The notes below the pieces were generated by a model. That model searched no databases and had not been told where the DNA came from. It saw only the letters and a list, made by a program, of their open reading frames with translations. This document shows, piece after piece, positions 55,119-63,437 of a stretch of DNA of 64,000 nucleotides (the stretch's first letter is position 1; the number at the start of each line of letters is the position of its first letter). Source of the stretch: Candidatus Melainabacteria bacterium MEL.A1 (GTDB lineage: Bacteria; Cyanobacteriota; Vampirovibrionia; Gastranaerophilales; Gastranaerophilaceae); contig CP017245.1 of assembly GCA_001765415.1 (NCBI GenBank), positions 806,001 to 870,000 on the forward strand. Reading direction: 5' to 3'. The translations under genes and the position numbers were made by a program.

Positions 55119-56768
55119 TTATGCAGCAACGTCATCAAATGCAACTTTTACTTTATCTCCAATTTTCAACATTGGGTTTGTATGAATACCGTCTTTTGCA
55201 AAAGCAACACCGTTTCTTTCCATAATTTTAATCATTCTGTCGTAAACTTCTTTGTCTGTTGGTTTGTAATTTGCATCACCTTGATGCTCTGCGATTAATT
55301 CACGCTTAGCATATTTCCAGTAATTATCAGCGTCCTTAGCAACATATTCTTTAATTTCTTGTTCTGTTACTTGTTCTGTTTTGTCTGCCTTATCAGATTT
55401 TTCTGTTTTGCTTGCGGCTTGAGCTTCGTCTGCTTTGTCTGCTTCGGCGATTTCTTTTTCCTCTTGCGCTTCTTTTGCTTTTTCCTCTTCAGGAATAGCG
55501 ACTACGTTATTTGCTTCACCGGTTTTTGCACTATCTTTTTCTGCAACCTTTGTAGTATCAGCTTTTTCTGGAACACCGACAGGAACTGGAGTTACCTTAT
55601 TTTCATCTGTTGTAGCAGCTTTTTCTGCAGGATTACCTGAAACATCACTTTCTTCAACGATTTCTACATCAGTGCTATCTGTAGGTGCTGGTGTAACAGG
55701 ATTTTCTTCTTGTTGAACTTCCGGTTTTACTTCTTCAGCTTTTTTGTCATCATTGCCTCCAAATACGGCATATAGACCTGCACCAACCAAAGCTGCCGCA
55801 CCAACTGCAATTGCAGCTTTGCCTTTTTTACCTTTAACTGCATTTTTAATAGAACCCCAAATTCCTTTTGATTCTTTTGCTGCAGTTTCTGCTTCTGATT
55901 TTAATCCCGGAGTTGCTCCTGATGTAGCACTTTGGGTTGCAGCTGCAGGTTCAGTTGAAACTGGTTCAAGTATTAGACGTTCAAAATCAGTTGCTTCACG
56001 TGTAACTGTTTGAGGTACAACATATGGTTTCTTACCTGTTTCTGCAATTTCAGGAATTTCAATTGCATTAGCATTAGTACCCGCTTTTGCAGAACTTGCT
56101 TCTAATTCTCTAAAATATTTTGAAACAGAAGATTCTTCTTTTGCAATACCTAAATTTCTATCAATAATTTCCGGTGAAGTTTTAACACTTGCACTAGCTT
56201 TTTCTGCCTTATGAGCCATATCAAGAGCGGCTTGAGCCTCTTTTGATAATGGTCTTGTTGACAAAGGCAAACTTGCTTGTTTTGTATTTACATCTGACAA
56301 TTTTTGAGCAATTTCATTTGCTTTTGTCTTATGTTGTTCCAAATATTTTTTATGGGAATTAATTTGTTCTTCTAATTTTTTGGCTCTTTTAGGATGTTTT
56401 TCTCTATCTAAACGAGCTAATTGCCCTTCTTTATCCAAAAGATCTTTTTCTTCTTTCACAATTCTTTTTTGAATTTTTTCTTGGTCAATTTTTAGTTGTC
56501 TTTCTTGTTTTGCCAATTTTTCTTGTTGAGCTTTGTTTTCTTGTTCTTTATTCAATTGAGCAATTGCATCAGATGTTGAAGTTTGAACAGGAGTTGTTGC
56601 AGTTGGTTGAGAAAAAGTCGGTGTTTCAAATTTTTCTCTCAACTTTGGATCACCTGTTGGTTGTGCCAAAGTTTGTCCAACTTCTAATTTTTTGTGAGTT
56701 TTTTTATGTTGTTTCAAATTTGTTGTTTGACTACGTTTTCCATTTTGTCCATCAATTCTCATTTCCAT
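55119..56768 (-). CDS. Coiled-coil, single-span membrane protein with LysM-like end
   Basis: A 549-residue protein: a basic Gln/Thr-rich N-terminus, a Lys/Gln/Glu coiled coil (about 68-165), an Ala/Glu/Thr region, one membrane helix near residues 310-330 (AAIAVGAAALVGAGLYAVFG). A very acidic Glu/Ala/Asp/Val repeat-rich stretch (about 335-465) follows. The end (TNPMLKIGDKVKVAF) resembles the second strand of a LysM-like motif. The long N-terminal half would be cytoplasmic and the rest outside. Family not recognised; a scaffold or wall-associated role is inference. ftsZ lies upstream. Confidence 0.7.
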   Translation of the reverse strand: MEMRIDGQNGKRSQTTNLKQHKKTHKKLEVGQTLAQPTGDPKLREKFETPTFSQPTATTPVQTSTSDAIAQLNKEQENKAQQEKLAKQERQLKIDQEKIQKRIVKEEKDLLDKEGQLARLDREKHPKRAKKLEEQINSHKKYLEQHKTKANEIAQKLSDVNTKQASLPLSTRPLSKEAQAALDMAHKAEKASASVKTSPEIIDRNLGIAKEESSVSKYFRELEASSAKAGTNANAIEIPEIAETGKKPYVVPQTVTREATDFERLILEPVSTEPAAATQSATSGATPGLKSEAETAAKESKGIWGSIKNAVKGKKGKAAIAVGAAALVGAGLYAVFGGNDDKKAEEVKPEVQQEENPVTPAPTDSTDVEIVEESDVSGNPAEKAATTDENKVTPVPVGVPEKADTTKVAEKDSAKTGEANNVVAIPEEEKAKEAQEEKEIAEADKADEAQAASKTEKSDKADKTEQVTEQEIKEYVAKDADNYWKYAKRELIAEHQGDANYKPTDKEVYDRMIKIMERNGVAFAKDGIHTNPMLKIGDKVKVAFDDVAA

Positions 56769-57003
56769 AATTCTAATCCCCTTTTCCTCGTATCTCGTTT
56801 TCGTATTACAAATTTAGCCTACCTGATATCAATATATCAGTAGAACTTTCGAATAAATAATGTAAGTGATTAAATATCCCCTATGCTTTTATAAACACAT
56901 TTTGAATAATAAAATTGATACAAAATATATATTTTTTAAATTTCAATTCCAAATAACTCACACCCAACAAGCGTTTTTAGAACTTTACAATTTGTAACAA
57001 TAA

Positions 57004-57032
57004 AAAAGGAACGACCATAAATCGTTCCTTTT
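57004..57032 (-). terminator. Intrinsic terminator after ftsZ
   Basis: AAAAGGAACGA (57004-57014) and TCGTTCCTTTT (57022-57032) form an 11-bp stem with T-run on the minus strand. The rest of 56769-57062 holds no gene and probably the promoter of the 55119 gene. Confidence 0.85.
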
Positions 57033-57062
57033 AAATTTTCCATACTTCCTTATTTGTGTGAA

Positions 57063-58259
57063 CTATTTTTTCAAAAAGTCCGGAATTTCAATATTTGTAA
57101 AGCTCGGAGAAACATCCGGCATTGAACTTCTTCTAGCAGGTTGTGGCTGAGAAGAAAGTGTTGTATTAGAAGTTGTTGAATTATTGAATGTATTTGCAAA
57201 GAAATCAGATGCACTCAATTGTTTAACCTCTGTTTTTTCTTCCGGTTTTTGATTTTTCATTTCAAATCCTGTTGCGATTACAGTAATTTGAATTTCACCT
57301 TGAATATTTTCGTTAACTGCTGTTCCAATAATAACAGTTGCATCATCATTAACTGCATCGTGGATAATATTTGCAGCATCTGAGATTTCGTGCAATGTCA
57401 TATCTGGTCCACCTGTAATATTAACAATTACACCAGTTGCACCGTTGATTGAAGATTCAAGCAATTGAGAATTGATAGCAATTTCAGCAGCTTTAACAGC
57501 TCTGCCTTCACCTTGACCACGACCAATACCCATAAGTGCTGAACCTGATGCTTGCATAACACATTTAACATCAGCGAAGTCAACGTTAATAAGTCCAGGA
57601 ACTGTGATAATATCAGAAATACCTTGAACACCTCTTAATAGAACTTCGTCAACAATAATAAATGCTTCTGTCAAAGATACTTGTCTATCAACAACTTGCA
57701 ACAATTTATCGTTAGGAACTACAATCACTGCATCAACCGCTTCTCTAAGTTTTTCCAAACCTTGATTAGCTTGATTTTGTCTTTTCTTACCTTCCCAACT
57801 GAAAGGTTTTGTAACAACTGCGATTGTCAAAATTCCTAATTCTTTAGCAATTTTAGCGACTACAGGAGCTGCACCAGTACCGGTTCCGCCACCCATACCT
57901 GCAGTAATAAATACCATATCAGCACCATCTAATGCTTCTGTGATTTCTTGTTGAGCTTCTTCAGCAGCTTTTTCACCAACTGAAGGATCACCACCAGCAC
58001 CTAAACCAGATGTAGATTTTGAGCCTAATTGGATTCTGTTTTTGGTTTGACCATATTCCAAAACTTGCAAATCTGTATTCATTAGCCAAAATTCAACACC
58101 TGAAAGACCTGCTTTAATCATTCGGTTAACAGCGTTTCCGCCGCCACCGCCAACACCGATAACTTTAATCTTAGTTGGGTTTACAGGTGGTCTTTGAACT
58201 TGGTCATTACCTGTTGATTCATCTTTTTTCGCAAAGATATCTGATACGAAATTTTCCAC
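57063..58259 (-). CDS. ftsZ: Cell division protein FtsZ
   Basis: A 398-residue tubulin-like GTPase forming the Z ring. G-loops: [23 protein letters not shown], signature [34 protein letters not shown] variable linker and the conserved C-terminal tail [16 protein letters not shown] (binding SepF and other partners) end the protein. Start codon is GTG after AGAGG. It stands alone, not in a dcw cluster. Confidence 0.98.
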   Translation of the reverse strand: MENFVSDIFAKKDESTGNDQVQRPPVNPTKIKVIGVGGGGGNAVNRMIKAGLSGVEFWLMNTDLQVLEYGQTKNRIQLGSKSTSGLGAGGDPSVGEKAAEEAQQEITEALDGADMVFITAGMGGGTGTGAAPVVAKIAKELGILTIAVVTKPFSWEGKKRQNQANQGLEKLREAVDAVIVVPNDKLLQVVDRQVSLTEAFIIVDEVLLRGVQGISDIITVPGLINVDFADVKCVMQASGSALMGIGRGQGEGRAVKAAEIAINSQLLESSINGATGVIVNITGGPDMTLHEISDAANIIHDAVNDDATVIIGTAVNENIQGEIQITVIATGFEMKNQKPEEKTEVKQLSASDFFANTFNNSTTSNTTLSSQPQPARRSSMPDVSPSFTNIEIPDFLKK

Positions 58260-58370
58260 TATTTTTACCTCTTTTATATAATGTATAATTATCTATCTTT
58301 ATAATATACTAACATACTATTTTAAATAGGCAAAAAGTACAAGAAAATATTTGCAAATTATAAACAAAAG

Positions 58371-59168
58371 TTAATATTTTTCATAAGCCGGTGGCATTGC
58401 CCAGTGCAACTTATTTTGCAAAATAGAATAAAATTCTGTTCCTTCCAACAATGCTAATTTCGCACTATATTGAGATTTTTTTATTTTCACTTCACTATCA
58501 AACTCATAAAGTTCCTGTCCATCTGTTGACAAAACATATTGCATTTTTTTGTCTGTACAAACAGAGATTTCTTCGCAATCAGGAACTACAATTGGTCTTG
58601 CCGTCAATGTATGCGGACAAATCGGAACTATTACAAACGCTTTCAACATCGGAGATAAAACAGGGCCACCGGCTGACAATCCATAAGCAGTAGAACCTGT
58701 CGGCGTTGAAATAATAATTCCATCTGCCAAATAATCACAAACAAATTTTCCGTTGATTTTGAGCGAAAACCTTGATGTTCTGCCTAAATCACAACCTTTT
58801 ATTACAAAGTCATTAAGAGCAGTATATTCGCCACTTTCGAGCATAATTCTATCTTGAATGAGAAAATCTCCGTTCAATATTTTTTCAACAGACACTTCAA
58901 TTTCTTCCTTAGATGATTGAGATAAAAAACCTAAGCGACCTAAATTTATACCAAAAACCGGAGTTTTGTATTTTGCATAAAACCTTGCTGACTTTAAAAT
59001 CGTTCCATCACCACCAATTACAAAAACAAAATCAAAGCCATCTTTCAAGTTATCAATATTCAAAACCTCTGCATCAATTCCTTTTGCAGAAAGAATTTTG
59101 TTCAATTTATCCTTAACCTCAACTGAATGAGAAATTTCCTGATTGTAGCAAATTGCGAACTTTTTCAT
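58371..59168 (-). CDS. nadK: NAD kinase
   Basis: A 265-residue NAD(+) kinase with VIGGDGTILKSARF, GINLGRLGFLSQ, and DGIIISTPTGSTAYGLSAGG. It makes NADP. No Shine-Dalgarno is present; TATAAA on the minus strand (59180-59175) ends seven bases before the ATG and TTGCTC lies 17 bp upstream, so the mRNA is predicted leaderless. With nadA it is one of two NAD genes here that NrtR-like regulators could control. Confidence 0.95.
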   Translation of the reverse strand: MKKFAICYNQEISHSVEVKDKLNKILSAKGIDAEVLNIDNLKDGFDFVFVIGGDGTILKSARFYAKYKTPVFGINLGRLGFLSQSSKEEIEVSVEKILNGDFLIQDRIMLESGEYTALNDFVIKGCDLGRTSRFSLKINGKFVCDYLADGIIISTPTGSTAYGLSAGGPVLSPMLKAFVIVPICPHTLTARPIVVPDCEEISVCTDKKMQYVLSTDGQELYEFDSEVKIKKSQYSAKLALLEGTEFYSILQNKLHWAMPPAYEKY

Positions 59169-59230
59169 AGCTAATTTATAACATAATTTTAGACTAGGAG
59201 CAAGTACATCATTGAATTAACAAATCTAAA

Positions 59231-59941
59231 CTAGAAACTAAAATCAGACGGCTTGAATACTTTACCATCAATTATATAATTGCCTGTTAAAAATCTTTCT
59301 TTTATAACATTACCATTTGTATCCAACAAGCGAGCAAGCCCCGTAGACATTCCTGACATGTGAGCAAATTTAAAACGAGGTTTTCCATTTGGATAATATT
59401 TAGTACCTGTTTCTATTTTTCTCCCTATCTTCTGAGCCTCATCACTTGAAATATAGCGAATATCTTTATATTTTATTCCTGGTTTAGAATACAATGTTTC
59501 AAAACAAAGCTCTCCATCTTTATTGAATAGAACTTCTTTTAAAAGCCTGTCTTCATCCTTACCTTTAATACTACTATCATAATAACTGTGCCATTCTTCT
59601 TTTCCATTTTCAAAATATGAAATACGTTCTTTTAAATTTAAATTATTTCTATCTTTTATCAGCTTTTGTTTAGTTCCAGAAAACGGGCCAATAAATTCTT
59701 CTACAATGTCACCTTTATTTTTTAATGAAACTTTCGAAGATTTTTTCGTCAAAGCATATATTCCAATAGTAGCAAGAGCTGTTAACACAGTTGCACCAGC
59801 AATATATTTTGTAGTATTTAAAGATTTTCCTTTTTCCGTATTATTTTCTTGTTTTGACATAAAACTTTGCACGGGGCTTAATTTGTTATTTGAAATTTGT
59901 GACATACCAGTAGAATAATTGCCTATTGCTCCTATTTGCAT
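59231..59941 (-). CDS. Unknown protein with N-terminal segment, membrane helix and MORN-like repeats
   Basis: A 236-residue protein: MQIGAIGNYSTGMSQISNNK, a Ser/Asn/Lys-rich stretch, one membrane helix at about 45-66 (KYIAGATVLTALATIGIYAL), then a body with antitoxin/MORN-like units (KERISYFENGKEEWHSYY, EVLFNKDGELCFETLYSK, TKYYPNGKPRFKF). The plan matches the unknown protein at 52690. AGGAAGG precedes the ATG. Family not recognised. Confidence 0.65.
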   Translation of the reverse strand: MQIGAIGNYSTGMSQISNNKLSPVQSFMSKQENNTEKGKSLNTTKYIAGATVLTALATIGIYALTKKSSKVSLKNKGDIVEEFIGPFSGTKQKLIKDRNNLNLKERISYFENGKEEWHSYYDSSIKGKDEDRLLKEVLFNKDGELCFETLYSKPGIKYKDIRYISSDEAQKIGRKIETGTKYYPNGKPRFKFAHMSGMSTGLARLLDTNGNVIKERFLTGNYIIDGKVFKPSDFSF

Positions 59942-60018
59942 TTTTCAACCTTCCTAATTTTAATTCGCCTACATGTTTATTAAAAAACAAAAGTCAAAAA
60001 AGTTGACACAGTGCGCCA

Positions 60019-60038
60019 CATAGCATAGCATAGCATAG
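60019..60038. repeat. Four tandem CATAG units
   Basis: A perfect 5-bp microsatellite, four copies, in the 399-bp spacer 59942-60340. No gene is seen in this spacer. Confidence 0.9.
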
Positions 60039-60130
60039 AGGCATTATATCTGGATTTAAGCCTATTTTAAATTTGTTTTTACATTTCTTAATAATTGAGA
60101 TAAATTAGCTATTGTAACGTTAAATCCATT

Positions 60131-60178
60131 ACGGGATAGCACCCATCCCAAACCCTTCCCTCAATATAGGGAAGGGAA
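60131..60178 (+). repeat. Modular dispersed intergenic repeat, copy E
   Basis: GGGATAGCACCCATCCC (60133-60149) is followed by a CCCTTCCC/GGGAAGGG hairpin (60153-60176), in the same order as in the minus-strand reading of copy A. Other modules are absent. Confidence 0.65.
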
Positions 60179-60194
60179 ATGCAAGTGGAGTGTA

Positions 60195-60257
60195 ACTAAA
60201 CTCTCCACTAATATACAAAATAAGAACCAATGTTGCCACAGTAGGCTACGTGCGTAG
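60195..60257 (-). repeat. TTCATAC repeat, inverted diverged copy 5
   Basis: On the minus strand it reads ACGCACGTAGCC, then GTGGCAACATTGGTTCTTAT and TTGTATATTAGTGG. Both the TACGCACGTAGCC block and the core line up with 32695-32755. Confidence 0.5.
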
Positions 60258-60260
60258 CAC

Positions 60261-60288
60261 AAAAAAAGAGGCACGGGGGGTGTGCCTC
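60261..60288 (-). terminator. Intrinsic terminator after sepF
   Basis: GAGGCAC (60268-60274) and GTGCCTC (60282-60288) pair; on the minus strand seven T follow. It ends the yggS-sepF transcript. Confidence 0.85.
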
Positions 60289-60340
60289 AATTCAACTATC
60301 TCTCTCTTTCTCATATTAGTAACTCTTTTGTGGATGAAAG

Positions 60341-60844
60341 TTATTGTAAAGGAGCTCTCCACAATGAGTCATTAAATTTATTTTGGTTCGCAGTAACGTC
60401 AACAGACAAAGTAACGTTGCTTGGAGTAAATACAAATACTAAATCGCCAACTTTTTGTGGTTTGCCATCAAGAGCGTGAGCTGCGCCACATACGAAGTCG
60501 ATTGTTCTTTGAGATTGTTCTTTATCTAAAAGATGAAGGTTTAAAACGATAGTTTTTCTATTTCTAAGATGTTGAACAATAGTTGCAGCATCTTCAAAAG
60601 ATCTAGGCTCCATAACTTTAACTTCATACCCTTTGTTAAAGCTTGGGTGATTAACAACTTTCAATTCGCTTGGTTTTTCTACAACCGGTTGATATGAATA
60701 AGCAGGATCAATTGCCAAATTGTCTTGTACTTGATAATCTTCGTCTGCTTCTTGAGCCATTTCATCAAAAATTGTTTCTCTTGGTTCAAAACCTTTTACT
60801 AAAAAATCTACTACTGATTTAATTTTGTCTGTAACTACTGCCAC
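60341..60844 (-). CDS. sepF: Cell division protein SepF
   Basis: A 167-residue protein: an N-terminal amphipathic membrane-binding helix (VTDKIKSVVDFLVKGF), a variable linker, and the C-terminal SepF domain (VMEPRSFEDAATIVQHLRNR, TIVLNLHLLDKEQSQRTIDF, GAAHALDGKPQKVG). SepF anchors and bundles FtsZ through its tail. Start codon GTG after GGAGG. It follows yggS by 19 bases, an arrangement shared with Firmicutes and Cyanobacteria. Confidence 0.95.
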   Translation of the reverse strand: MAVVTDKIKSVVDFLVKGFEPRETIFDEMAQEADEDYQVQDNLAIDPAYSYQPVVEKPSELKVVNHPSFNKGYEVKVMEPRSFEDAATIVQHLRNRKTIVLNLHLLDKEQSQRTIDFVCGAAHALDGKPQKVGDLVFVFTPSNVTLSVDVTANQNKFNDSLWRAPLQ

Positions 60845-60863
60845 CGTTTTTCCTCCGTTTATC

Positions 60864-61529
60864 TTACTTTATAAATAATTTTCTACCAATTCTTAACATC
60901 GTTGCGCCGTGTTTTACCGCTATTTTGTAATCCTGACTCATCCCCATGGATAATTCTCTCAACTCGCAATCAAATCTTTGTTCAAGCTCTTTTTTAATAT
61001 TAAATACATCCTCAAAAAGTCTGTTCAATTCTTCTTCTGACGCACCGAGAGGAGCCATATTCATAATACCTGCAATGCTTACAGAAGATAGTTCTTTGAT
61101 TGAAGGAAAAACTTCAAAGATTTCTTTTTTAGAAAATCCAAATTTTTGCTCTTCGTTCGCATTATTAACTTGAAGAAGAATATTTTGAACTTTCCCAAAA
61201 AGTTTCGCTTCATCTGCAATTGCCTTTGCAAGTTTTAACGAATCAACGGAATGAATATAATCAAATATCGGAACTACTTTTTTTACCTTATTAGTTTGAA
61301 GATGCCCGATAAAATGGAACTTTGAGTTATTTCTAACTTCCGCCGGCAGGTTTTCGATTTTTTCAACCGCCTCAACCGCTCTTGATTCGGCAAAATCTCT
61401 AAGTCCTGCGTTATAAGCTTCAATCATAGCTTTTTCGTCAAAATACTTTGTAACTGCGATAATATTCGGTTTATAAGGTGCGATATCTTCCTGTATTTGT
61501 AAAAGATTCTCTCTAACCGTGTCTTGCAT
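60864..61529 (-). CDS. yggS: YggS-family PLP homeostasis protein
   Basis: A 221-residue alanine-racemase-fold protein that binds pyridoxal phosphate through Lys28 in IIAVTKYFD; HFIGHLQTNKVK and LSMGMSQDYKIAVKHGATM are family motifs. It maintains free PLP and amino-acid pools. It is the first gene of yggS-sepF, with AGGTAGGA upstream. Confidence 0.95.
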   Translation of the reverse strand: MQDTVRENLLQIQEDIAPYKPNIIAVTKYFDEKAMIEAYNAGLRDFAESRAVEAVEKIENLPAEVRNNSKFHFIGHLQTNKVKKVVPIFDYIHSVDSLKLAKAIADEAKLFGKVQNILLQVNNANEEQKFGFSKKEIFEVFPSIKELSSVSIAGIMNMAPLGASEEELNRLFEDVFNIKKELEQRFDCELRELSMGMSQDYKIAVKHGATMLRIGRKLFIK

Positions 61530-61644
61530 AAATAATCATCCTACCTTTACAAGAAGTTGAATATAGTATTAATTGTACCCTATACATCAATAGTAGACAA
61601 CTTTTTTATTTTCAAACCTTCCTCCTACTATTTTTTATCCTGAA

Positions 61645-61667
61645 AACCATGATGATGACATGGTTTG
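61645..61667. other. Perfect hairpin in the yggS / TPR-glycosyltransferase divergent spacer
   Basis: AAACCATG (61645-61652) and CATGGTTT (61660-61667) surround a 7-base loop; a second palindrome GGGCATGCCC is at 61744-61753. The 453-bp spacer 61530-61982 has no gene; these may be operators. Confidence 0.45.
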
Positions 61668-61823
61668 CGGTGATTTTACATTTCTTCAAGTTTGGTTAAT
61701 ATTTTGTAATATTGTCACTTTTACGGCATGCTTATTTTATTTTGGGCATGCCCTTGATGTACATTATTAAAATATACTATTTTCATTAAAATGTTATCCT
61801 TTATTTGAAGGAGATTTTTATAA

Positions 61824-61942
61824 AAGTGAAAGGTGAAACGTGAGAAGTGAAAAGTCCATTTCGCTCGCTTCGCTCGTTAGTTAATTTTGGTGCGATAGCA
61901 CCTGTAACGGTCTTTTCACGTTTCACTTCTCACTTTTCACTT
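61824..61942. repeat. Long inverted repeat of GTGA units
   Basis: Two 31-base arms (61824-61854 and 61912-61942) match at 26 of 31 positions when one is inverted, around a loop with CGCTCGCTTCGCTCG. The same GTGAAAAG unit occurs near 11205, 17358 and 29508. It ends just before the promoter of the next gene. Confidence 0.65.
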
Positions 61943-61947
61943 AAATC

Positions 61948-61976
61948 TTGCAATCCTTCTAATTTTCCACTAAAAT
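61948..61976 (+). promoter_or_regulatory. Leaderless promoter of the TPR-glycosyltransferase gene
   Basis: TTGCAA (61948-61953), 17 bp, TAAAAT (61971-61976). The predicted start falls on the ATG at 61983; no Shine-Dalgarno is present. Confidence 0.65.
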
Positions 61977-61982
61977 CCAACT

Positions 61983-63422
61983 ATGCTCAATACTGCGTTT
62001 AAATTACACTCTCAAGGTAAACTTGATGAGGCGGAAAAAATTTATAGAGAGATTTTAGATAAAGAACCTGAAAATGCACAAGTTTACAATCTTTGGGGAC
62101 TAATCAAATTAACTAAAAAAGAATTAGATATTGCTGAAAAATTTATCCTAAAAGCTTTGTCAATAAAAAAAGATGCTTATTTTTATGAAAACTTAGCAAG
62201 AGTTTATGAATATAAACAAGACTATGAAACAGAAATAAAAGTTCTTGAAAAAGCTTGTGAGGAAGTTCATTGCGGATTTGAAATATATTTTATTCTTGCA
62301 TTGGCATATAAAAATAATATAGAGTATAAAAAATCTGAAAAAGCGTACCTAAAGGCACTTGAGCTTAATCCGAAATCAGAAAAAGCCTGTTTTAATTTAG
62401 CAAGCCTTTATTTGTTTTTAAACTCACCGGAAAAAGCTATTGAATATTTCAAAAAATGCCTAGAAATCAATCCAAATGACAAAGAGGTTTTATATTTTCT
62501 TTCACTCGGCTATTTCAGAACCAAAAACTATGAAACAGGTACAAAATACTTTGAAAACAGGCTTTGCAGAGGAACTGCAATAACTTCGCAAGAAGTTACT
62601 TATCCACACTTAATGCAAAAAGCTCCACTTTGGCAAGGTGAAGATATATCTAACAAAACGCTTTACACATACTATGAAGCCGGATTTGGCGATATGATTA
62701 TGTTTGCAAGATATATTCCAACCCTCCAAAAAAGATGCAAAAAACTTTTAATCAAACCGCAAAAAGAGTTGTCACAGCTATTTAGAGATAATTTCCCTGA
62801 CGTTGAAGTTATGGATTTATTTTATGAAGAAAACAAAACCGATTTTGATGTACATATTCCTTTTTTAAGCATTCCGTATGTTTTGGGCTTAAAAAATGAC
62901 GAAATTTTTATGCAACACAACAAATATTTGAGCGCAACTCCTGACAAAATCCAATATTTTAAAGAAAAATATTTTAATAATAATAAATTTAAAATCGCAA
63001 TAAAATGGCAAGGAAACACTTATTACGAAACCGACAGAGTTATAAACGTAGAGGCTTTTGCACCACTATTTGAATTACCTAATACCAAAATCTATTCTGC
63101 CCAAACTTTTGAGGGAGCAGAAGAATTTACCAAACTTGCAAATAAGTACGATATAACAGATTTGAGCAAAGATTTTAAGGATTTTTCATACACGGCAGGG
63201 GCGTTAGAAAACGTCGACCTTGTGATTTCAAGCGATTCATCTTTGGCACATCTTGCCGGTGCAATGGGTAAACCCTGTATAATACTTTTACCTTACAATT
63301 ACAATTGGAGATGGCACATGGATTTGTCGCATTGCGATTGGTATGATAGCGTAAAACTTTTCAGATTAGGCGAAAAAGAAAACTGGAATGAATTAATGAA
63401 AAGAATTACAAAAACTATTTAA
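61983..63422 (+). CDS. TPR protein fused to a GT9-like glycosyltransferase domain
   Basis: A 479-residue protein. Residues 1-190 hold about five TPR units (LNTAFKLHSQGKLDEAEKIY, KSEKAYLKALELNPKSEKAC, EKAIEYFKKCLEINPNDKEV). Residues 215-479 form a GT-B-like domain (YTYYEAGFGDMIMFARYIPT, FKIAIKWQGN, DLVISSDSSLAHLAGAMGKP). This matches a TPR-glycosyltransferase architecture seen in proteins thought to modify proteins or surface glycans. The acceptor is unknown. Confidence 0.85.
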   Translation: MLNTAFKLHSQGKLDEAEKIYREILDKEPENAQVYNLWGLIKLTKKELDIAEKFILKALSIKKDAYFYENLARVYEYKQDYETEIKVLEKACEEVHCGFEIYFILALAYKNNIEYKKSEKAYLKALELNPKSEKACFNLASLYLFLNSPEKAIEYFKKCLEINPNDKEVLYFLSLGYFRTKNYETGTKYFENRLCRGTAITSQEVTYPHLMQKAPLWQGEDISNKTLYTYYEAGFGDMIMFARYIPTLQKRCKKLLIKPQKELSQLFRDNFPDVEVMDLFYEENKTDFDVHIPFLSIPYVLGLKNDEIFMQHNKYLSATPDKIQYFKEKYFNNNKFKIAIKWQGNTYYETDRVINVEAFAPLFELPNTKIYSAQTFEGAEEFTKLANKYDITDLSKDFKDFSYTAGALENVDLVISSDSSLAHLAGAMGKPCIILLPYNYNWRWHMDLSHCDWYDSVKLFRLGEKENWNELMKRITKTI

Positions 63423-63437
63423 AAATACCAAGTATTA

